NCBI RefSeq assembly: GCF_003628125.1
Contig: NZ_RBZU01000021.1
Span: forward strand, 1 to 58,572
DNA from: Pararobbsia silviterrae
Lineage (GTDB): Bacteria > Pseudomonadota > Gammaproteobacteria > Burkholderiales > Burkholderiaceae
Direction of reading: 5' to 3'
DNA: 58,572 bases
Shown here: positions 27,453 to 36,902 of the stretch, one piece after another
Layout of the letters: the number at the start of each line of letters is the position of its first letter
How positions within the stretch are numbered: the first letter of the stretch is position 1
The notes under the pieces: generated by a model
What the model was told of the DNA's origin: nothing
The model's input: only the letters and a program-made list of their open reading frames with translations
The model's database searches: none
Translations under genes and position numbers: made by a program

Positions 27453-28238
27453 TCAGACAGGCACCGCGGCCGCGAACAGGCGGAAAAAATTTTCCGTCGT
27501 CGCGTGACCCAGCGCCGCCTCGTCGATGCCGCGCAACGCGGCAATGAAGCGTCCGACATGGCTGACGTGCGCAGGTTCATTGGTTTTGCCGCGATACGGC
27601 ACCGGCGCGAGATACGGCGAGTCCGTTTCGATGAGCAGGCGATCGAGCGGCACGCGCTGCGCGACGTCCTGTACATCGGTCGCGCTCTTGAACGTGACGA
27701 TGCCCGACAGCGAGATATGGAAATTGAGTGCGAGCGCCTGTTGCGCGACGGGCCAGGCTTCCGTGAAGCAATGCATGACGCCGCCGACCGTGTCGGCGCC
27801 TTCCTCGCGCATCAGCCGGATCGTATCGTCGGACGCCGCGCGCGTATGGATGATCAGCGGTTTGCCCGTGCGCCGCGAGGCGCGGATATGGACGCGAAAC
27901 CGCTCGCGCTGCCACTCCATGTCGGCGACCGAACGCCCTTCGAGCCGGTAATAGTCGAGCCCGGTCTCGCCGATCGCGACGATCTTCGGATGCGCGGCGA
28001 GTTCGACGAGTTCGGCGACGCTCGGCTCCTTCGCGTGTTCGTGGTCGGGATGCACACCGACCGACGCGTAGAGGTTCGGATGCGCTTCGGCGAGCTTGAG
28101 CACGTCGGGAAACGTTTCGAGATCGACGCTCGCGAGCAGCGCGTGGCTCACGTGTTGTTCGCGCATGTGTTCGAGCAGCTCGGGCAGGCGCTCGACGAGG
28201 CCTTCGAAATAGATATGGCAGTGTGAGTCGACAAACAT
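27453..28238 (-). CDS. tatD: TatD-family metal-dependent hydrolase/DNase
   Basis: A 261-residue amidohydrolase-fold protein of the TatD family. Metal ligands are visible as DSHCH at residues 4-8 (H6 and H8), Glu in GETGLDYY near 92, His in PLIIHTRAA near 129, and Asp in LIETDSPYLAPVPYRGK near 203. Family members have magnesium-dependent 3'-5' exonuclease activity and act in DNA repair or quality control. The ATG at 28238 lies 1 bp from the stop of the preceding GNAT gene, so the two are translationally close. It belongs to the mltG-tmk-holB-GNAT-tatD run. Confidence 0.93.
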   Translation of the reverse strand: MFVDSHCHIYFEGLVERLPELLEHMREQHVSHALLASVDLETFPDVLKLAEAHPNLYASVGVHPDHEHAKEPSVAELVELAAHPKIVAIGETGLDYYRLEGRSVADMEWQRERFRVHIRASRRTGKPLIIHTRAASDDTIRLMREEGADTVGGVMHCFTEAWPVAQQALALNFHISLSGIVTFKSATDVQDVAQRVPLDRLLIETDSPYLAPVPYRGKTNEPAHVSHVGRFIAALRGIDEAALGHATTENFFRLFAAAVPV

Positions 28239-28239
28239 G

Positions 28240-28749
28240 TCAGTCCTTGAGTCGCAGGCCGAGGATCACGAGGTCCCGCTCGATCCCGTCGAGGTTCGCG
28301 ACGCACGGCAGCACGCCCCAATCGGCGAATCCGAAGCGGCGGAACAGCCGCAGGCTCGGTTCATTGTGGCCGAAGATAAAACCGAGCGCGCGCTTGATGC
28401 CGAGCGTCGGCGCGACCTCGAGCGCGTGCGCGAGCATGCGCGTGCCGTAGCCGTGACCGCGCGCGCGCTCGTCGAGATAGATGCTGATCTCGGACGTCGC
28501 GTTGTAGGCCGGCCGGCCGTAGAAGTCCGAAAAACTCAACCAGCCGACGATGCGGCCCGCGTCCTCGACCATCCAGAGCGGCCTGCGCGCCGCCGAATGC
28601 GCGTCGAACCACGCGTGACGGCTTTCGACCGACACGGGTTCGAGATCGGCCGTCACGAGACGCGACGCAATCGTCGAGTTGTAGATCTCGACGATCTTCG
28701 GCAGGTCGTCACGGGTCGCATCGCGAAATGTCAGATTCGTCAGATTCAT
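28240..28749 (-). CDS. GNAT N-acetyltransferase (phosphinothricin-acetyltransferase-like)
   Basis: A 169-residue GNAT enzyme that would acetylate an amine using acetyl-CoA. The opening block [21 protein letters not shown], followed by WFDAHSA and the acetyl-CoA loop [13 protein letters not shown] (about 95-107), matches the Pat/MnaT-like group. Substrates of this group include phosphinothricin-like and methionine sulfoximine compounds, but assignment is uncertain. The ATG at 28749 is preferred over an in-frame TTG two codons earlier. It starts 8 nt after the holB stop and ends 1 bp before tatD, so it is embedded in the replication/cell wall operon where many gamma-proteobacteria carry pilZ. 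Confidence 0.85.
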   Translation of the reverse strand: MNLTNLTFRDATRDDLPKIVEIYNSTIASRLVTADLEPVSVESRHAWFDAHSAARRPLWMVEDAGRIVGWLSFSDFYGRPAYNATSEISIYLDERARGHGYGTRMLAHALEVAPTLGIKRALGFIFGHNEPSLRLFRRFGFADWGVLPCVANLDGIERDLVILGLRLKD

Positions 28750-28756
28750 CGGCAAC

Positions 28757-29860
28757 TCACTCGGCTTCGAACAACGCCCGGTAATGGGCGAACAGCGACT
28801 CGAACACGAGCCGGGTATTGAGCGGATGCTGCTCGATCGCGCGCTGACTCACGACCGTGCGCCAGAACGCGGCCAGCGCGACGGGATCGACGGCGCCCGC
28901 GCAGCGTTCGAGCGCCTTGCCCGCGTCGGGAAAATAGCGCGCGCGGCCCGCGCCCTGGAGCGCGATGACGTCGTAGAGCCACCGTTGGATCCAGCCGAGC
29001 ACAAGCGGCACGGGCGCCTTCTGGAGCGTCTCGCCGCAGGCGAACGCATCGCACCCCACGCCGGCCGCGAGCTGCGTGAGCGTGAAGCGCCGCAAGGCCG
29101 CGTGCTCGGGGTCGCGCAGGATCGACAGCGCGAGCAGCGGCGCGCCGCCCGCCTCGGCCAGCGCCTGCGCGGCCGATTTGGCCGCGTCGGCGCCGCCGGT
29201 TCCGGCCTGGGCGATCTGGTCGGCCAGCCAGGCGCTCGCGCTCGGCGCATCGGGCGTCGTCAGCGGCCATTGCCGGCATCGGCTGATGACGGTCGGCAGC
29301 AGCCGATCGATGCGCTGGGTCACGAGCAGAAAACAGACGCCCGGCGCGGGTTCTTCGAGCGTCTTGAGCAAGGCGTTCGCCGCGGCCACGTTGAGCGCCT
29401 CGGCCGGATGCAGCAGCACGACGCGCAGCCCGCCGCGATGCGAGCCGAGGCTACAGAAATCGAGCAGCGAACGGATCTGCTCGATCTTGATCTCCTTGCT
29501 GAGCGTCTTGGTCTTTTTGCCGTCCTTATCACCGCCCGCGCCGCCGGCATCGCCCGCGTCCGACGCGCCCTCACCCGACCCGCCGCTGCCCGGCGCACCG
29601 GGATTCTCGGCGGCGAGCGCTTCGGGACACACGACACGAAAATCCGGGTGATTGCCTTGCGCGAGCCACGCACATGCCGCGCAGTGTCCGCACGGTTGTC
29701 CGTCGGTCAACGGCGCCTCGCAGAGCAGACCGTTCGCCAGATGCCGCGCGAAATCGACCTTGCCTGTGCCCGCCAGCCCGTGGAACAGCAGCGCGTGCGG
29801 CCAGTTCGCCCGCAGCGCCTGAACACGGTTCCAGTCATCGGATTGCCACGGATAAATCAT
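28757..29860 (-). CDS. holB: DNA polymerase III subunit delta'
   Basis: A 367-residue clamp-loader subunit delta'. The start [13 protein letters not shown] is the usual HolB beginning. A modified P-loop [14 protein letters not shown] near 24-37, a zinc cluster [10 protein letters not shown] near 58-67, [23 protein letters not shown] and the SRC motif ([10 protein letters not shown]) are visible. Between the zinc cluster and the conserved [10 protein letters not shown] there is a Gly/Asp/Ser-rich linker of about 40 residues. The ATG at 29860 is preferred; a TTG at 29914 overlapping the tmk stop would add 18 non-conserved residues. It lies 50 bp downstream of tmk. Confidence 0.93.
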   Translation of the reverse strand: MIYPWQSDDWNRVQALRANWPHALLFHGLAGTGKVDFARHLANGLLCEAPLTDGQPCGHCAACAWLAQGNHPDFRVVCPEALAAENPGAPGSGGSGEGASDAGDAGGAGGDKDGKKTKTLSKEIKIEQIRSLLDFCSLGSHRGGLRVVLLHPAEALNVAAANALLKTLEEPAPGVCFLLVTQRIDRLLPTVISRCRQWPLTTPDAPSASAWLADQIAQAGTGGADAAKSAAQALAEAGGAPLLALSILRDPEHAALRRFTLTQLAAGVGCDAFACGETLQKAPVPLVLGWIQRWLYDVIALQGAGRARYFPDAGKALERCAGAVDPVALAAFWRTVVSQRAIEQHPLNTRLVFESLFAHYRALFEAE

Positions 29861-29910
29861 GGTTTGGATTGAAGAGTCAACGGGCTCAAGAAGATGGATA
29901 TTATTTAAAT

Positions 29911-30534
29911 TCAAATAATTGAAATCACTTCTTCAAGTTTCACGCGAATTTCATCGATCGTCTGCGTCGCGTCGATGATCGCGAATCGGGCCGGCGCCTG
30001 AGCCGCGCGACGCAGGTATTCGGCGCGCGTGCGTTCGAAAAAGCCGCTCGATTCGCGCTCGAATTTGTCGGGATCGCGCGCCGCGCCGCGACGGTCGCTC
30101 GCGGTCTGTGTCGGCACGTCGAACAGCACCGTCAGGTCGGGCTGCAAGCCTTGCTGGACCCAATCCTCGAGCACCGCCAGTTTCTCGATCGACAGACCGC
30201 GTCCGCCGCCCTGGTAGGCGAACGTCGCGTCGGTGAAACGATCGCAGAGCACCCAGTCCCCGCGCGCGAGCGCGGGCTCGATGACCGTCGCGATGTGCTC
30301 GCGGCGCGCGGCGAACATGAGCAGCGCCTCGGTTTCGAGATGCATCGGTTCATGCAGCAGGATCTCGCGCAGCGACTCGCCCAGCGGCGTGCCGCCGGGT
30401 TCGCGCGTCACGCACACGATATGTCCGGGCGGCACGCGCGACGCGAGCCGCTCGCGGAACCCGTCGAGATGCGTCGTCTTGCCCGCGCCGTCGATGCCTT
30501 CGAACGTGATGAACTTCCCGCGCACAGCGGTCAT
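29911..30534 (-). CDS. tmk: Thymidylate kinase
   Basis: A 207-residue dTMP kinase making dTDP for DNA synthesis. The P-loop [12 protein letters not shown] spans about 9-20, the DRF motif is in [18 protein letters not shown] near 97-113, and the lid region near 145-165 contains [17 protein letters not shown]. The start overlaps the mltG stop by four bases (ATGA), indicating coupling. It sits in the conserved mltG-tmk-holB order. Confidence 0.95.
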   Translation of the reverse strand: MTAVRGKFITFEGIDGAGKTTHLDGFRERLASRVPPGHIVCVTREPGGTPLGESLREILLHEPMHLETEALLMFAARREHIATVIEPALARGDWVLCDRFTDATFAYQGGGRGLSIEKLAVLEDWVQQGLQPDLTVLFDVPTQTASDRRGAARDPDKFERESSGFFERTRAEYLRRAAQAPARFAIIDATQTIDEIRVKLEEVISII

Positions 30535-31526
30535 GGCTTACCCCGGATGTATTTGTCGACGGCGCGATTGTGTTCGCCCAGATTCTCGGAAAACTCACTA
30601 TGCCCGTCGCCGCGCGAAACGAAATACAGCGCATTGCTTTGCGCCGGATTCACCGCGGCGAGCAGCGACGCCATACCGGGCAAGGCGATCGGCGTCGGCG
30701 GAAGCCCGGGGTGCAGATAGGTGTTGAATGGCGTATCGGTCAGCAGATCGTGCTTGTGCAGATGACCGTCATAGGCCGCGCCGAGCCCGTAGATCACGCT
30801 CGGATCCGTCTGAAGCGGCATGCCTTTCTTGAGCCGGTTCGAGAAGACGGCCGATACGAGTCCGCGATCGGCTTGCACGCCCGTTTCCTTCTCGACGAGC
30901 GACGCCATGACCAGCGCTTCGTACGGCGTCTGGAATGCGAGATCGGGCGCCCGTGCGGCCCACGCCTGCGTGAGCCTGTCGCGCGCCTCACGGTACGCGC
31001 GCTTGAACACCGACAGATCGCTCGTGCCCTTGTCGAACAAGTACGTATCCGGGAAGAACAATCCTTCGGCCTGCGTCTCGGGCGCGCCGATCGCCTTGAG
31101 CAGATCGGCGTCCGACATGCTGGCCGAATCGTGTTCGAGCTGCGGACTGTTGTTGAGTTCGGCGCGCATATGCGCGAACGTCCAGCCTTCGACGATCGTC
31201 ACGGCGAACTGATTGACGTCGCCGCGTGCAATCTTGAGCAATACGTCGTACGGCGTCACGCCGTTTTCGAACTCGTAGTTGCCCGATTTGAGCGCGGTCG
31301 TCATGCGCAGTCCGCGCGCAAGCAACTCGAACAGCCAGTGATTGATCGGCACGCCGCCCGCCTCGAGCTGCTCCGAGACGCTGCGCGTCGAGCTATGCGG
31401 ATGGATCGTCACATCGAGCGGGCTCGTCGCGAAGGTCAGCGGCTGCTTGGCCCAATAGTAGAGCGCGCCCCCCGCCGCAGCGACGATCACGAGCGCGGCG
31501 AACAGCAGATTTCTGAGAAAGGACAT
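30531..31526 (-). CDS. mltG: Endolytic peptidoglycan transglycosylase
   Basis: A 331-residue MltG (YceG-like) protein, an inner-membrane lytic transglycosylase that cuts nascent glycan strands and sets their length. One N-terminal membrane helix (about 5-24) anchors a periplasmic part with a LysM-like subdomain, followed by the catalytic block [28 protein letters not shown] with the catalytic Glu in EKETG near residue 216. Near the C-terminus, [22 protein letters not shown] is typical. It is divergent from ygfZ with 70 bp between the start codons and begins the mltG-tmk-holB operon. Confidence 0.95.
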   Translation of the reverse strand: MSFLRNLLFAALVIVAAAGGALYYWAKQPLTFATSPLDVTIHPHSSTRSVSEQLEAGGVPINHWLFELLARGLRMTTALKSGNYEFENGVTPYDVLLKIARGDVNQFAVTIVEGWTFAHMRAELNNSPQLEHDSASMSDADLLKAIGAPETQAEGLFFPDTYLFDKGTSDLSVFKRAYREARDRLTQAWAARAPDLAFQTPYEALVMASLVEKETGVQADRGLVSAVFSNRLKKGMPLQTDPSVIYGLGAAYDGHLHKHDLLTDTPFNTYLHPGLPPTPIALPGMASLLAAVNPAQSNALYFVSRGDGHSEFSENLGEHNRAVDKYIRGKP

Positions 31527-31554
31527 GAAGCTGAAGGGGTTTCCGAACGGCCCA

Positions 31555-31560
31555 TATAAT
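31555..31560 (+). promoter_or_regulatory. -10 element TATAAT before ygfZ
   Basis: A perfect TATAAT lies 36 bp upstream of the ygfZ start in the short mltG/ygfZ divergent gap. The -35 position (about 31532-31537) is a poor match, so an extra factor or weak basal promoter is likely. Confidence 0.45.
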
Positions 31561-31596
31561 ACTTGCTTGCCCCCAATAGATCATCGTCGCGTGCTT

Positions 31597-32658
31597 ATGA
31601 CCGCCGCTCCTCATCTGTCGTCCCCGTCCGATTCCACCGCGCCCCTGTCCACACCCTTGCCCGCGCCCCCGTCCGCCGTCGCTGAGCCGACGGCCGCCGA
31701 CTTCGATCACGCGATACAAGGCGCGGCGTTCGCCGTGCTCGACCAGTTCGCGATCGTCGATGCGACGGGCGCCGACGCGGCTTCGTTCCTGCATAGCCAA
31801 CTGACGAACGACATCGAGTCGCTCGCGAGCGGCGCCGCGCGTCTGGCCGGCTACTGCACGCCGAAAGGCCGGCTGCTCGCGAGCCTGCTCGTCTGGCGCA
31901 CGGGCGAGACGATCCGCATGCTCGCGTCGGCCGATCTCGCCGCGGGATTTGTCAAACGGCTGTCGATGTTCGTGCTGCGCGCGAAGGCGAAGCTCGCCGA
32001 CGTCACGGCGTCGCACGTGGCCGTGGGCATCGTCGGCGACGCGACGCAGGCGCTGTCGGCGATCTTCCCGGCCCTGCCCGATACGGTTCACGGCGTCGTC
32101 ACGGGCGAGGCCGGCGATCTGATCCGCGTGCCCGACGCCGTGGGCGGACGCGCGCGGTTCGTCTGGATCGCCGCGCGCGCGCAATTCGACGCGCATGCCC
32201 CCGTGCTGGCCGGCGCTGTCGCGCAGGTCCCGGCCGCGATCTGGGACTGGCTCGACATTCATGCCGGCGAGCCGCGGATCACCGCGCCGACGCTCGAACA
32301 GTTCGTGCCGCAGATGATCAATTTCGAAGTGCTCGGCGGCGTCAATTTCAAGAAGGGATGCTATCCGGGCCAGGAAATCGTCGCGCGCAGCCAGTATCGC
32401 AGCACGATCAAGCGGCGCGCCATGCTCGTTCATGTGAACGCCCCGGCGCGCGCGGGCGAAGAGATCTTCGACGCGAGCGAGCCCGAGCAGCCGTGCGGCA
32501 TGGTCGTCAATGCGGCGCCGGCGCGCGACGGCGGCGCCGATTGTCTCGTCGAGATCAAGCTCGCGTCGATCGACAGCCCGTCGATTCATCTGGGCAGCGC
32601 GAACGGTCCGGCGCTCGCGTTCCTCGCGCAGCCCTATACCTTGCCGACCGAGCAGTGA
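31597..32658 (+). CDS. ygfZ: YgfZ/CAF17 folate-binding Fe-S maintenance protein
   Basis: A 353-residue GcvT-fold protein that uses tetrahydrofolate in the assembly or repair of certain iron-sulfur enzymes. The diagnostic motif KGCYPGQEIVAR is present (nt about 32354-32389, near residue 255-266), with the essential Cys. Other family blocks are FLHSQLTNDIESL and GYCTPKGRLLASLLVWR. The ATG at 31597 is preferred; the first 30 residues are a Pro/Ser/Thr-rich tail that is poorly conserved, so a later start cannot be excluded. It is divergent from mltG and converges with a GNAT gene. Confidence 0.92.
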   Translation: MTAAPHLSSPSDSTAPLSTPLPAPPSAVAEPTAADFDHAIQGAAFAVLDQFAIVDATGADAASFLHSQLTNDIESLASGAARLAGYCTPKGRLLASLLVWRTGETIRMLASADLAAGFVKRLSMFVLRAKAKLADVTASHVAVGIVGDATQALSAIFPALPDTVHGVVTGEAGDLIRVPDAVGGRARFVWIAARAQFDAHAPVLAGAVAQVPAAIWDWLDIHAGEPRITAPTLEQFVPQMINFEVLGGVNFKKGCYPGQEIVARSQYRSTIKRRAMLVHVNAPARAGEEIFDASEPEQPCGMVVNAAPARDGGADCLVEIKLASIDSPSIHLGSANGPALAFLAQPYTLPTEQ

Positions 32659-32674
32659 TCGAAGGCGCGCGCGT

Positions 32675-33115
32675 TCAGAACGCGCGCACCATCTCGATGT
32701 GCGGGATGCCTGCCTCTTCGAACGGCTCCCCGACCACCTGAAATCCGCAGGCTTCGTATAACGGCACCGCATACGTCTGCGAATAGAGGCGCGCCGCGTC
32801 GTCGCCGCGATGCCGCGCGACCTCGACGAGCGCCTCGACGACGCGTCGGCCGAGCCCGCCGCGGCGCGCCGGCTTGATCACCGCGACGCGGCCGATCCAT
32901 CCCCCCGCGAGCAGACGCGCCGTCGCGACAGGTTCGCGCTCGGGCGTCGTCCGATACGCGACGACGTGGACGCATCGCGCATCCTCCTCATCCCATTCGA
33001 GATCGGCGGGAATCCCCTGCTCGCGTACGAACACCGCATCGCGAATGCGCGCGGCATCGAGCCCGAGCTGGGTCCATGCGCCGGTGATGATGTCAATCGA
33101 AGGCGTGTCGTGCAT
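32675..33115 (-). CDS. GNAT-family N-acetyltransferase
   Basis: A 146-residue GNAT protein. The acetyl-CoA binding block is IGRVAVIKPARRGGLGRRVVEALVEVAR (about 73-100), preceded by AVFVREQGIPADLEWDEED, which is common in the ElaA-like or YjcF-like groups, and followed by YEACGFQVVGEPFEEAGIPHIEM. The substrate is unknown. It ends 16 bp from the convergent ygfZ stop and starts 15 bp after the upstream hydrolase gene on the same strand, so it is likely co-transcribed with the hydrolase. Confidence 0.85.
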   Translation of the reverse strand: MHDTPSIDIITGAWTQLGLDAARIRDAVFVREQGIPADLEWDEEDARCVHVVAYRTTPEREPVATARLLAGGWIGRVAVIKPARRGGLGRRVVEALVEVARHRGDDAARLYSQTYAVPLYEACGFQVVGEPFEEAGIPHIEMVRAF

Positions 33116-33130
33116 GCGTGTCTCGTCTAT

Positions 33131-34093
33131 TCAGTCTGTGTCGAATGCCTGGCGTAGCGCCGCGCATGCATCGGCATGCGCGTGCGCGACCTCGGGAATG
33201 AAACGGCCCATCTTGAAGAATTCGTGAACCATCCCTTCGTAGATCCGCACCGTGACGGCGTTGCCCGCGTCCCGAAGCTTGGCGGCGTACGCGAGGTCCT
33301 CGTCGAACAGCGGGTCGTACTCGGCGGCGGCGATCCAGGCGGGCGCGAGCCCCGCGAAGCTCGCCGGCGCGTTGCGCGTGCCGTCGAGCGGCGCAAATCG
33401 CCAGTCGTCACGCTCGGCCCGATTGTGCACGTACTGCGAGAACATCCAGTCGATCGTTTTCCCGGACAGGAAATAGCCGTCGGCGTAGGCCGCATGGGAC
33501 GGCGTCGACGCATGCGCGCCGACGCCCGGATAGATCAGCAGTTGCAGGACGAGCCGCAGCCCCGCATCGCGCGCCATGACCGCGGCGACGGTCGCGAGCG
33601 TGCCGCCCGCGCTGTCGCCGCCGATCGCGATCCGCTTCGCGTCGATGCCGTAGGTCAATGCGTTCGCGTTGAGCCACTGAAGCGCATCGAAGGCATCGTG
33701 GACCGCCGTCGGAAATTTGTGCTCGGGCGCGAGCCGGTAGTCGACCGACACGACCATGCATTGGGCGTCGCGCGCAAAGATGCGGCACAGCGCGTCGTGC
33801 GTCTCGAGGTTGCCGACGACGAATCCGCCGCCGTGCAGGAACAGCAAGGCGGGCGCGGGTCGCGTCCAGTCCGGTTCGAACGGTTGGTAAAGCCGCACGC
33901 GAATCGACGCGCCGTCGCGCACGCGGATCTCGATATCCTCGACATGCGCAAGCGGCGCGGGCGGCAGATCGAGAATCGGCGCGCTGCGCAGATACGACGC
34001 ACGCGCCGCGTCGGGAGCCAGGGTATGAAGCGGCGCGAATTTCGAGCGCGCAATGGAGTCGAGCAGTTGGGCAACCTTGGGGTTCAACGGCAT
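33131..34093 (-). CDS. Alpha/beta hydrolase, hormone-sensitive lipase family
   Basis: A 320-residue esterase/lipase of the HSL (family IV) type. The oxyanion-hole motif HGGGFVVG is near 80-87, the nucleophile elbow GDSAGG near 153-158, the acid in EYDPLFDEDLAYA near 252-262, and the catalytic His in GMVHEFFKM near 283-290. There is no signal peptide, so it is probably cytoplasmic and acts on short-chain esters. The ATG at 34093 fits homologues; the in-frame upstream extension to 34201 is rejected because it is made from an 11-bp repeat and is not conserved. Confidence 0.88.
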   Translation of the reverse strand: MPLNPKVAQLLDSIARSKFAPLHTLAPDAARASYLRSAPILDLPPAPLAHVEDIEIRVRDGASIRVRLYQPFEPDWTRPAPALLFLHGGGFVVGNLETHDALCRIFARDAQCMVVSVDYRLAPEHKFPTAVHDAFDALQWLNANALTYGIDAKRIAIGGDSAGGTLATVAAVMARDAGLRLVLQLLIYPGVGAHASTPSHAAYADGYFLSGKTIDWMFSQYVHNRAERDDWRFAPLDGTRNAPASFAGLAPAWIAAAEYDPLFDEDLAYAAKLRDAGNAVTVRIYEGMVHEFFKMGRFIPEVAHAHADACAALRQAFDTD

Positions 34094-34120
34094 GGAGCGG
34101 TCGGAAAATCGGTTCGGAGA

Positions 34121-34164
34121 TCGGGTTGAATTCGGGTTGAATTCGGATTGGAATCGGGCTGAAA
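34121..34164. repeat. 11-bp tandem repeat x4 upstream of hydrolase gene
   Basis: Copies TCGGGTTGAAT (34121-34131), TCGGGTTGAAT (34132-34142), TCGGATTGGAA and TCGGGCTGAAA. The array begins 28 bp upstream of the hydrolase start codon, in the leader or promoter region. Confidence 0.85.
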
Positions 34165-34418
34165 GCGAGTCGGGACATGATGCGTCCATGGACACACGCA
34201 TGAAAACGAAAGCACTTCGAAAGACTTACATGTGGTAATTCAGTCGTAAAACATGCCGTTGCGCACCGCGATATATTTTGACCATGTACTTTAAGTGCAC
34301 TGCAAACAGAACAGTCTCTTGCAGTTTTAAGGGTTAATACCGAGTCGGCTCGAGCATAGACTGTCGCAACCGATGGCGTTTGGATGCCACCGCCGATTTT
34401 TCGCCGGAGATGCACACC

Positions 34419-34718
34419 ATGATGAAGTCCGTCGTTGAATTTGCCGCGATTGCGGTCGCTGTCGCGATTTACTTCCTTCCGTCGATTCTCGCGGATCGCC
34501 GCCGCCGGCCCGATACGCTGATCATCGCGCTGTTCAACGCATGTCTCGGCTGGACGGTCGTCGGCTGGGTCGTTGCGCTGCTCTGGTCGTTGACGCGCTT
34601 CGAAGCGCGCTCGCCGCGCGCGATCACGCTGATGAAGCGCGATGCGCAGACCGCCACGGTCATGGCCGCGATCGTGACGCGCGCTCAACACCGCGACCGC
34701 CACGGCGACCGGTACTGA
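34419..34718 (+). CDS. Superinfection-immunity-family small membrane protein
   Basis: A 99-residue protein with two hydrophobic helices (about 5-22 and 37-56) that matches the superinfection immunity (Imm_superinfect, T4 imm-like) family: IYFLPSILADRR followed by TLIIALFNACLGWTVVGWVVALLWSL. Family members occur widely on bacterial chromosomes; in phage T4 the homologue blocks DNA entry of a second phage. The ATG at 34419 has GGAG 9 nt upstream; ATG 34410 is too close to it. No phage genes surround it, so it may be a domesticated copy or a protein of other membrane function. A FUSC gene follows after 111 bp. Confidence 0.8.
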   Translation: MMKSVVEFAAIAVAVAIYFLPSILADRRRRPDTLIIALFNACLGWTVVGWVVALLWSLTRFEARSPRAITLMKRDAQTATVMAAIVTRAQHRDRHGDRY

Positions 34719-34829
34719 TCGATCCGAGCGGGAGCCGAGCGCTCCCGCGCAGTACGGCCGCCGCGCAGGCCGTGTTTTGCATCGAACCCCTCATTCCCAT
34801 TTGCGCCGCGCTCACGTACATTCGGGCCG

Positions 34830-35906
34830 ATGAGGCTCTCCCCCGTCACCCGTCTGCGCCTCGGCGCGCGTGCCCTGCTCAGGCAGGTCACCGATCCCTA
34901 CCGCCGATACCGGAACGCCGGCGTCATCCATGCGATTCGCGTCGCGACGAGCATTCTCGCCTCGATCGCGCTGACGACCGGGATCGACCTGCCGCACGGC
35001 GAATGGGCATCGATCACCGTGCTCGTCGTCATCGGCGGTCTCCAGCATCTCGGCAATATCCGCAAGAAAGCGGCCGAGCGCGCGCTCGGCACGCTGATCG
35101 GCGCGTCGGGCGGTCTGCTGCTGATTCTCGTGCAATCGACTTTCCACGTGCCCGGCCTGACCTACCTGCTGATGGCGGTCGGATGCGGGGTCGGCGGCTA
35201 TTACGCCATCGGCAAGGCCGGCTATGTCGCCTTGCTGGGCGCGATCACGCTCGTCATCGTCGCGGGGCACGGCGACGCCGCGATCAGCGACGGCCTCTGG
35301 CGGACCGCCGACGTGCTGATCGGCATCGTCATTGCACTGGTGTTTTCGTTCGCGCTGCCGCTCTATGCGACGTATTCGTGGCGCTATAAGCTCGCGGACG
35401 GCTTGCGCGATTGCGCGCGTCTCTATTCGCGGATCGTCGGCGGCCATGCCGTCGGGGATGACGAACACCGGCAGATCCTCGCGCGCCAGGGCACGATGCT
35501 CGTCCAGTTGCGCGGACTCATGCCGTCGGTCGCCAAGGAGATCGATGTGCCTGGCGTCGAACTCGAATCGATCCAGAGCACGCTGCGCAGCATCGTCGGC
35601 GCGCTCGAAATGCTCACGGCGCTGCATCTCGCGACGGACGATGCCGGCACGCGCACGCGGATCGTCGATGCGCTGCGCGGAGAAGACCGCAAGATCCGCG
35701 AGGCGTTGATCGGCATCGCGCGTGCGCTCAAGTACGGCACGGTCGCGCGTTTGCGCGCACCGAAAGCCTCACGCCCGATCGACGTGAGCGCGTTTGATGC
35801 GCCGATCGAACTCGAACGCTATATCTGGCTCCACGCGGAACTCCGCGACCAGATCGACGCGCTGCGAGCGAAGCTCGCCGAGCTTGCGACGCACTGGAAT
35901 ATTTGA
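34830..35906 (+). CDS. FUSC-family membrane protein
   Basis: A 358-residue inner-membrane protein with about six hydrophobic segments in the first 190 residues, including ALTTGIDLPHGEWASITVLVVIGG and GYYAIGKAGYVALLGAITLVIVAGHGD, followed by a soluble helical C-terminal domain with several Arg/Glu-rich stretches. This is the half-size arrangement of FUSC proteins (YccS/AaeB relatives). A transport role for weak aromatic acids is possible, but no partner adaptor is present. The start at 34830 has no strong ribosome site. It converges with ssuB, with a 40-bp gap. Confidence 0.85.
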   Translation: MRLSPVTRLRLGARALLRQVTDPYRRYRNAGVIHAIRVATSILASIALTTGIDLPHGEWASITVLVVIGGLQHLGNIRKKAAERALGTLIGASGGLLLILVQSTFHVPGLTYLLMAVGCGVGGYYAIGKAGYVALLGAITLVIVAGHGDAAISDGLWRTADVLIGIVIALVFSFALPLYATYSWRYKLADGLRDCARLYSRIVGGHAVGDDEHRQILARQGTMLVQLRGLMPSVAKEIDVPGVELESIQSTLRSIVGALEMLTALHLATDDAGTRTRIVDALRGEDRKIREALIGIARALKYGTVARLRAPKASRPIDVSAFDAPIELERYIWLHAELRDQIDALRAKLAELATHWNI

Positions 35907-35946
35907 AGACGGCGGGCGGCGCAAGGCCGCGCGCGGCGTCGCCGAA

Positions 35947-36867
35947 TCACGCAGCCACGGGGTCGCTGCCCGCGCTGCCCAAGACACGCTGGAGCACCGC
36001 ATCCTCAAGCGCCGCGAACGCGACGCTGCCGCGCGCACGGGGCCGCGCCAAATCGACGCGCTGATCGAGCGCGATCTGCCCACGCTCGATCAGCACGACT
36101 CGATCGCCGAGCGCGACCGCCTCGTGCACGTCATGCGTAACGAGCAAGGCCGTGAAGCCGCGCTCGCGCCACAGCCGTTCGATCAGCGCGTGCATTTCGA
36201 TGCGCGTCAGCGCGTCGAGCGCGCCGAGCGGCTCGTCGAGCAACAGCAGCTCGGGTTGATGCACGAGCGCGCGCGCCAGCGCGACACGCTGTCGTTGTCC
36301 GCCCGACAATTCGGCGGGCCAGTCGTCGGCGCGGTCGGCCAGGCCGACGTCGGCGAGCACGGCACGCGCCGCTTCGCGCGCCTGTTTCGGCATGCCCAGC
36401 ATCACGTTCTGAAGCACCGTCTTCCACGGCAATAGCCGGGCATCCTGAAACATGATTCGCGTTTCGAGACGCACGCCGTCGTCGCGACGCGCGTCGAGCA
36501 CGCCGTCGTCGATCGTTTCGAGTCCGGCGACGAGCCGCAGCAAGGTCGATTTCCCGCATCCGCTGCGCCCGACGATCGAGACGAAGCTGCCGCGCTCGAT
36601 CTGAAAATCGATGTCGTTGAGGACCGTGCGCGTGCCGTAGCGCTTCGAGACGCGCGCGAGCGACACGGCGACCTCGCGTCCCGCGCGGTCGCCGGCCGCC
36701 GGCGTGCGGCCATCGGATGTCGGCGCGAAGCGCAACGGCGCGTTCGACGACCGGGCGGCGTCGCCGAACAGCGGCGATCGATCGGCGTCGGCACGCAGGT
36801 CCGCTTCGATGTCGATGCCCGTCACGGTCGCAAACGGGGATTGAATCAGGCTGGCGGTGCTGCTCAT
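35947..36867 (-). CDS. ssuB: Aliphatic sulfonate ABC transporter ATPase
   Basis: A 306-residue ATP-binding subunit for alkanesulfonate uptake. Walker A is GRSGCGKST (near 99-107), the signature [15 protein letters not shown] near 172-186, Walker [13 protein letters not shown] near 192-203, and the switch His in [10 protein letters not shown] near 224-233. An N-terminal tail of about 60 residues precedes the ABC domain. It is the last gene of the ssuEADCB order, 35 bp after ssuC. Uptake of sulfonates is normally induced when sulfate is scarce. Confidence 0.92.
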   Translation of the reverse strand: MSSTASLIQSPFATVTGIDIEADLRADADRSPLFGDAARSSNAPLRFAPTSDGRTPAAGDRAGREVAVSLARVSKRYGTRTVLNDIDFQIERGSFVSIVGRSGCGKSTLLRLVAGLETIDDGVLDARRDDGVRLETRIMFQDARLLPWKTVLQNVMLGMPKQAREAARAVLADVGLADRADDWPAELSGGQRQRVALARALVHQPELLLLDEPLGALDALTRIEMHALIERLWRERGFTALLVTHDVHEAVALGDRVVLIERGQIALDQRVDLARPRARGSVAFAALEDAVLQRVLGSAGSDPVAA

Positions 36868-36902
36868 CGCGGAGTCTCCACAAAATCCATTGAGGCGGTC
36901 AA

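Noticed and set aside
34380-36000. Prophage remnant around the superinfection-immunity-like gene
   Set aside because: No integrase, attachment repeats, structural genes or composition change is visible on either side.
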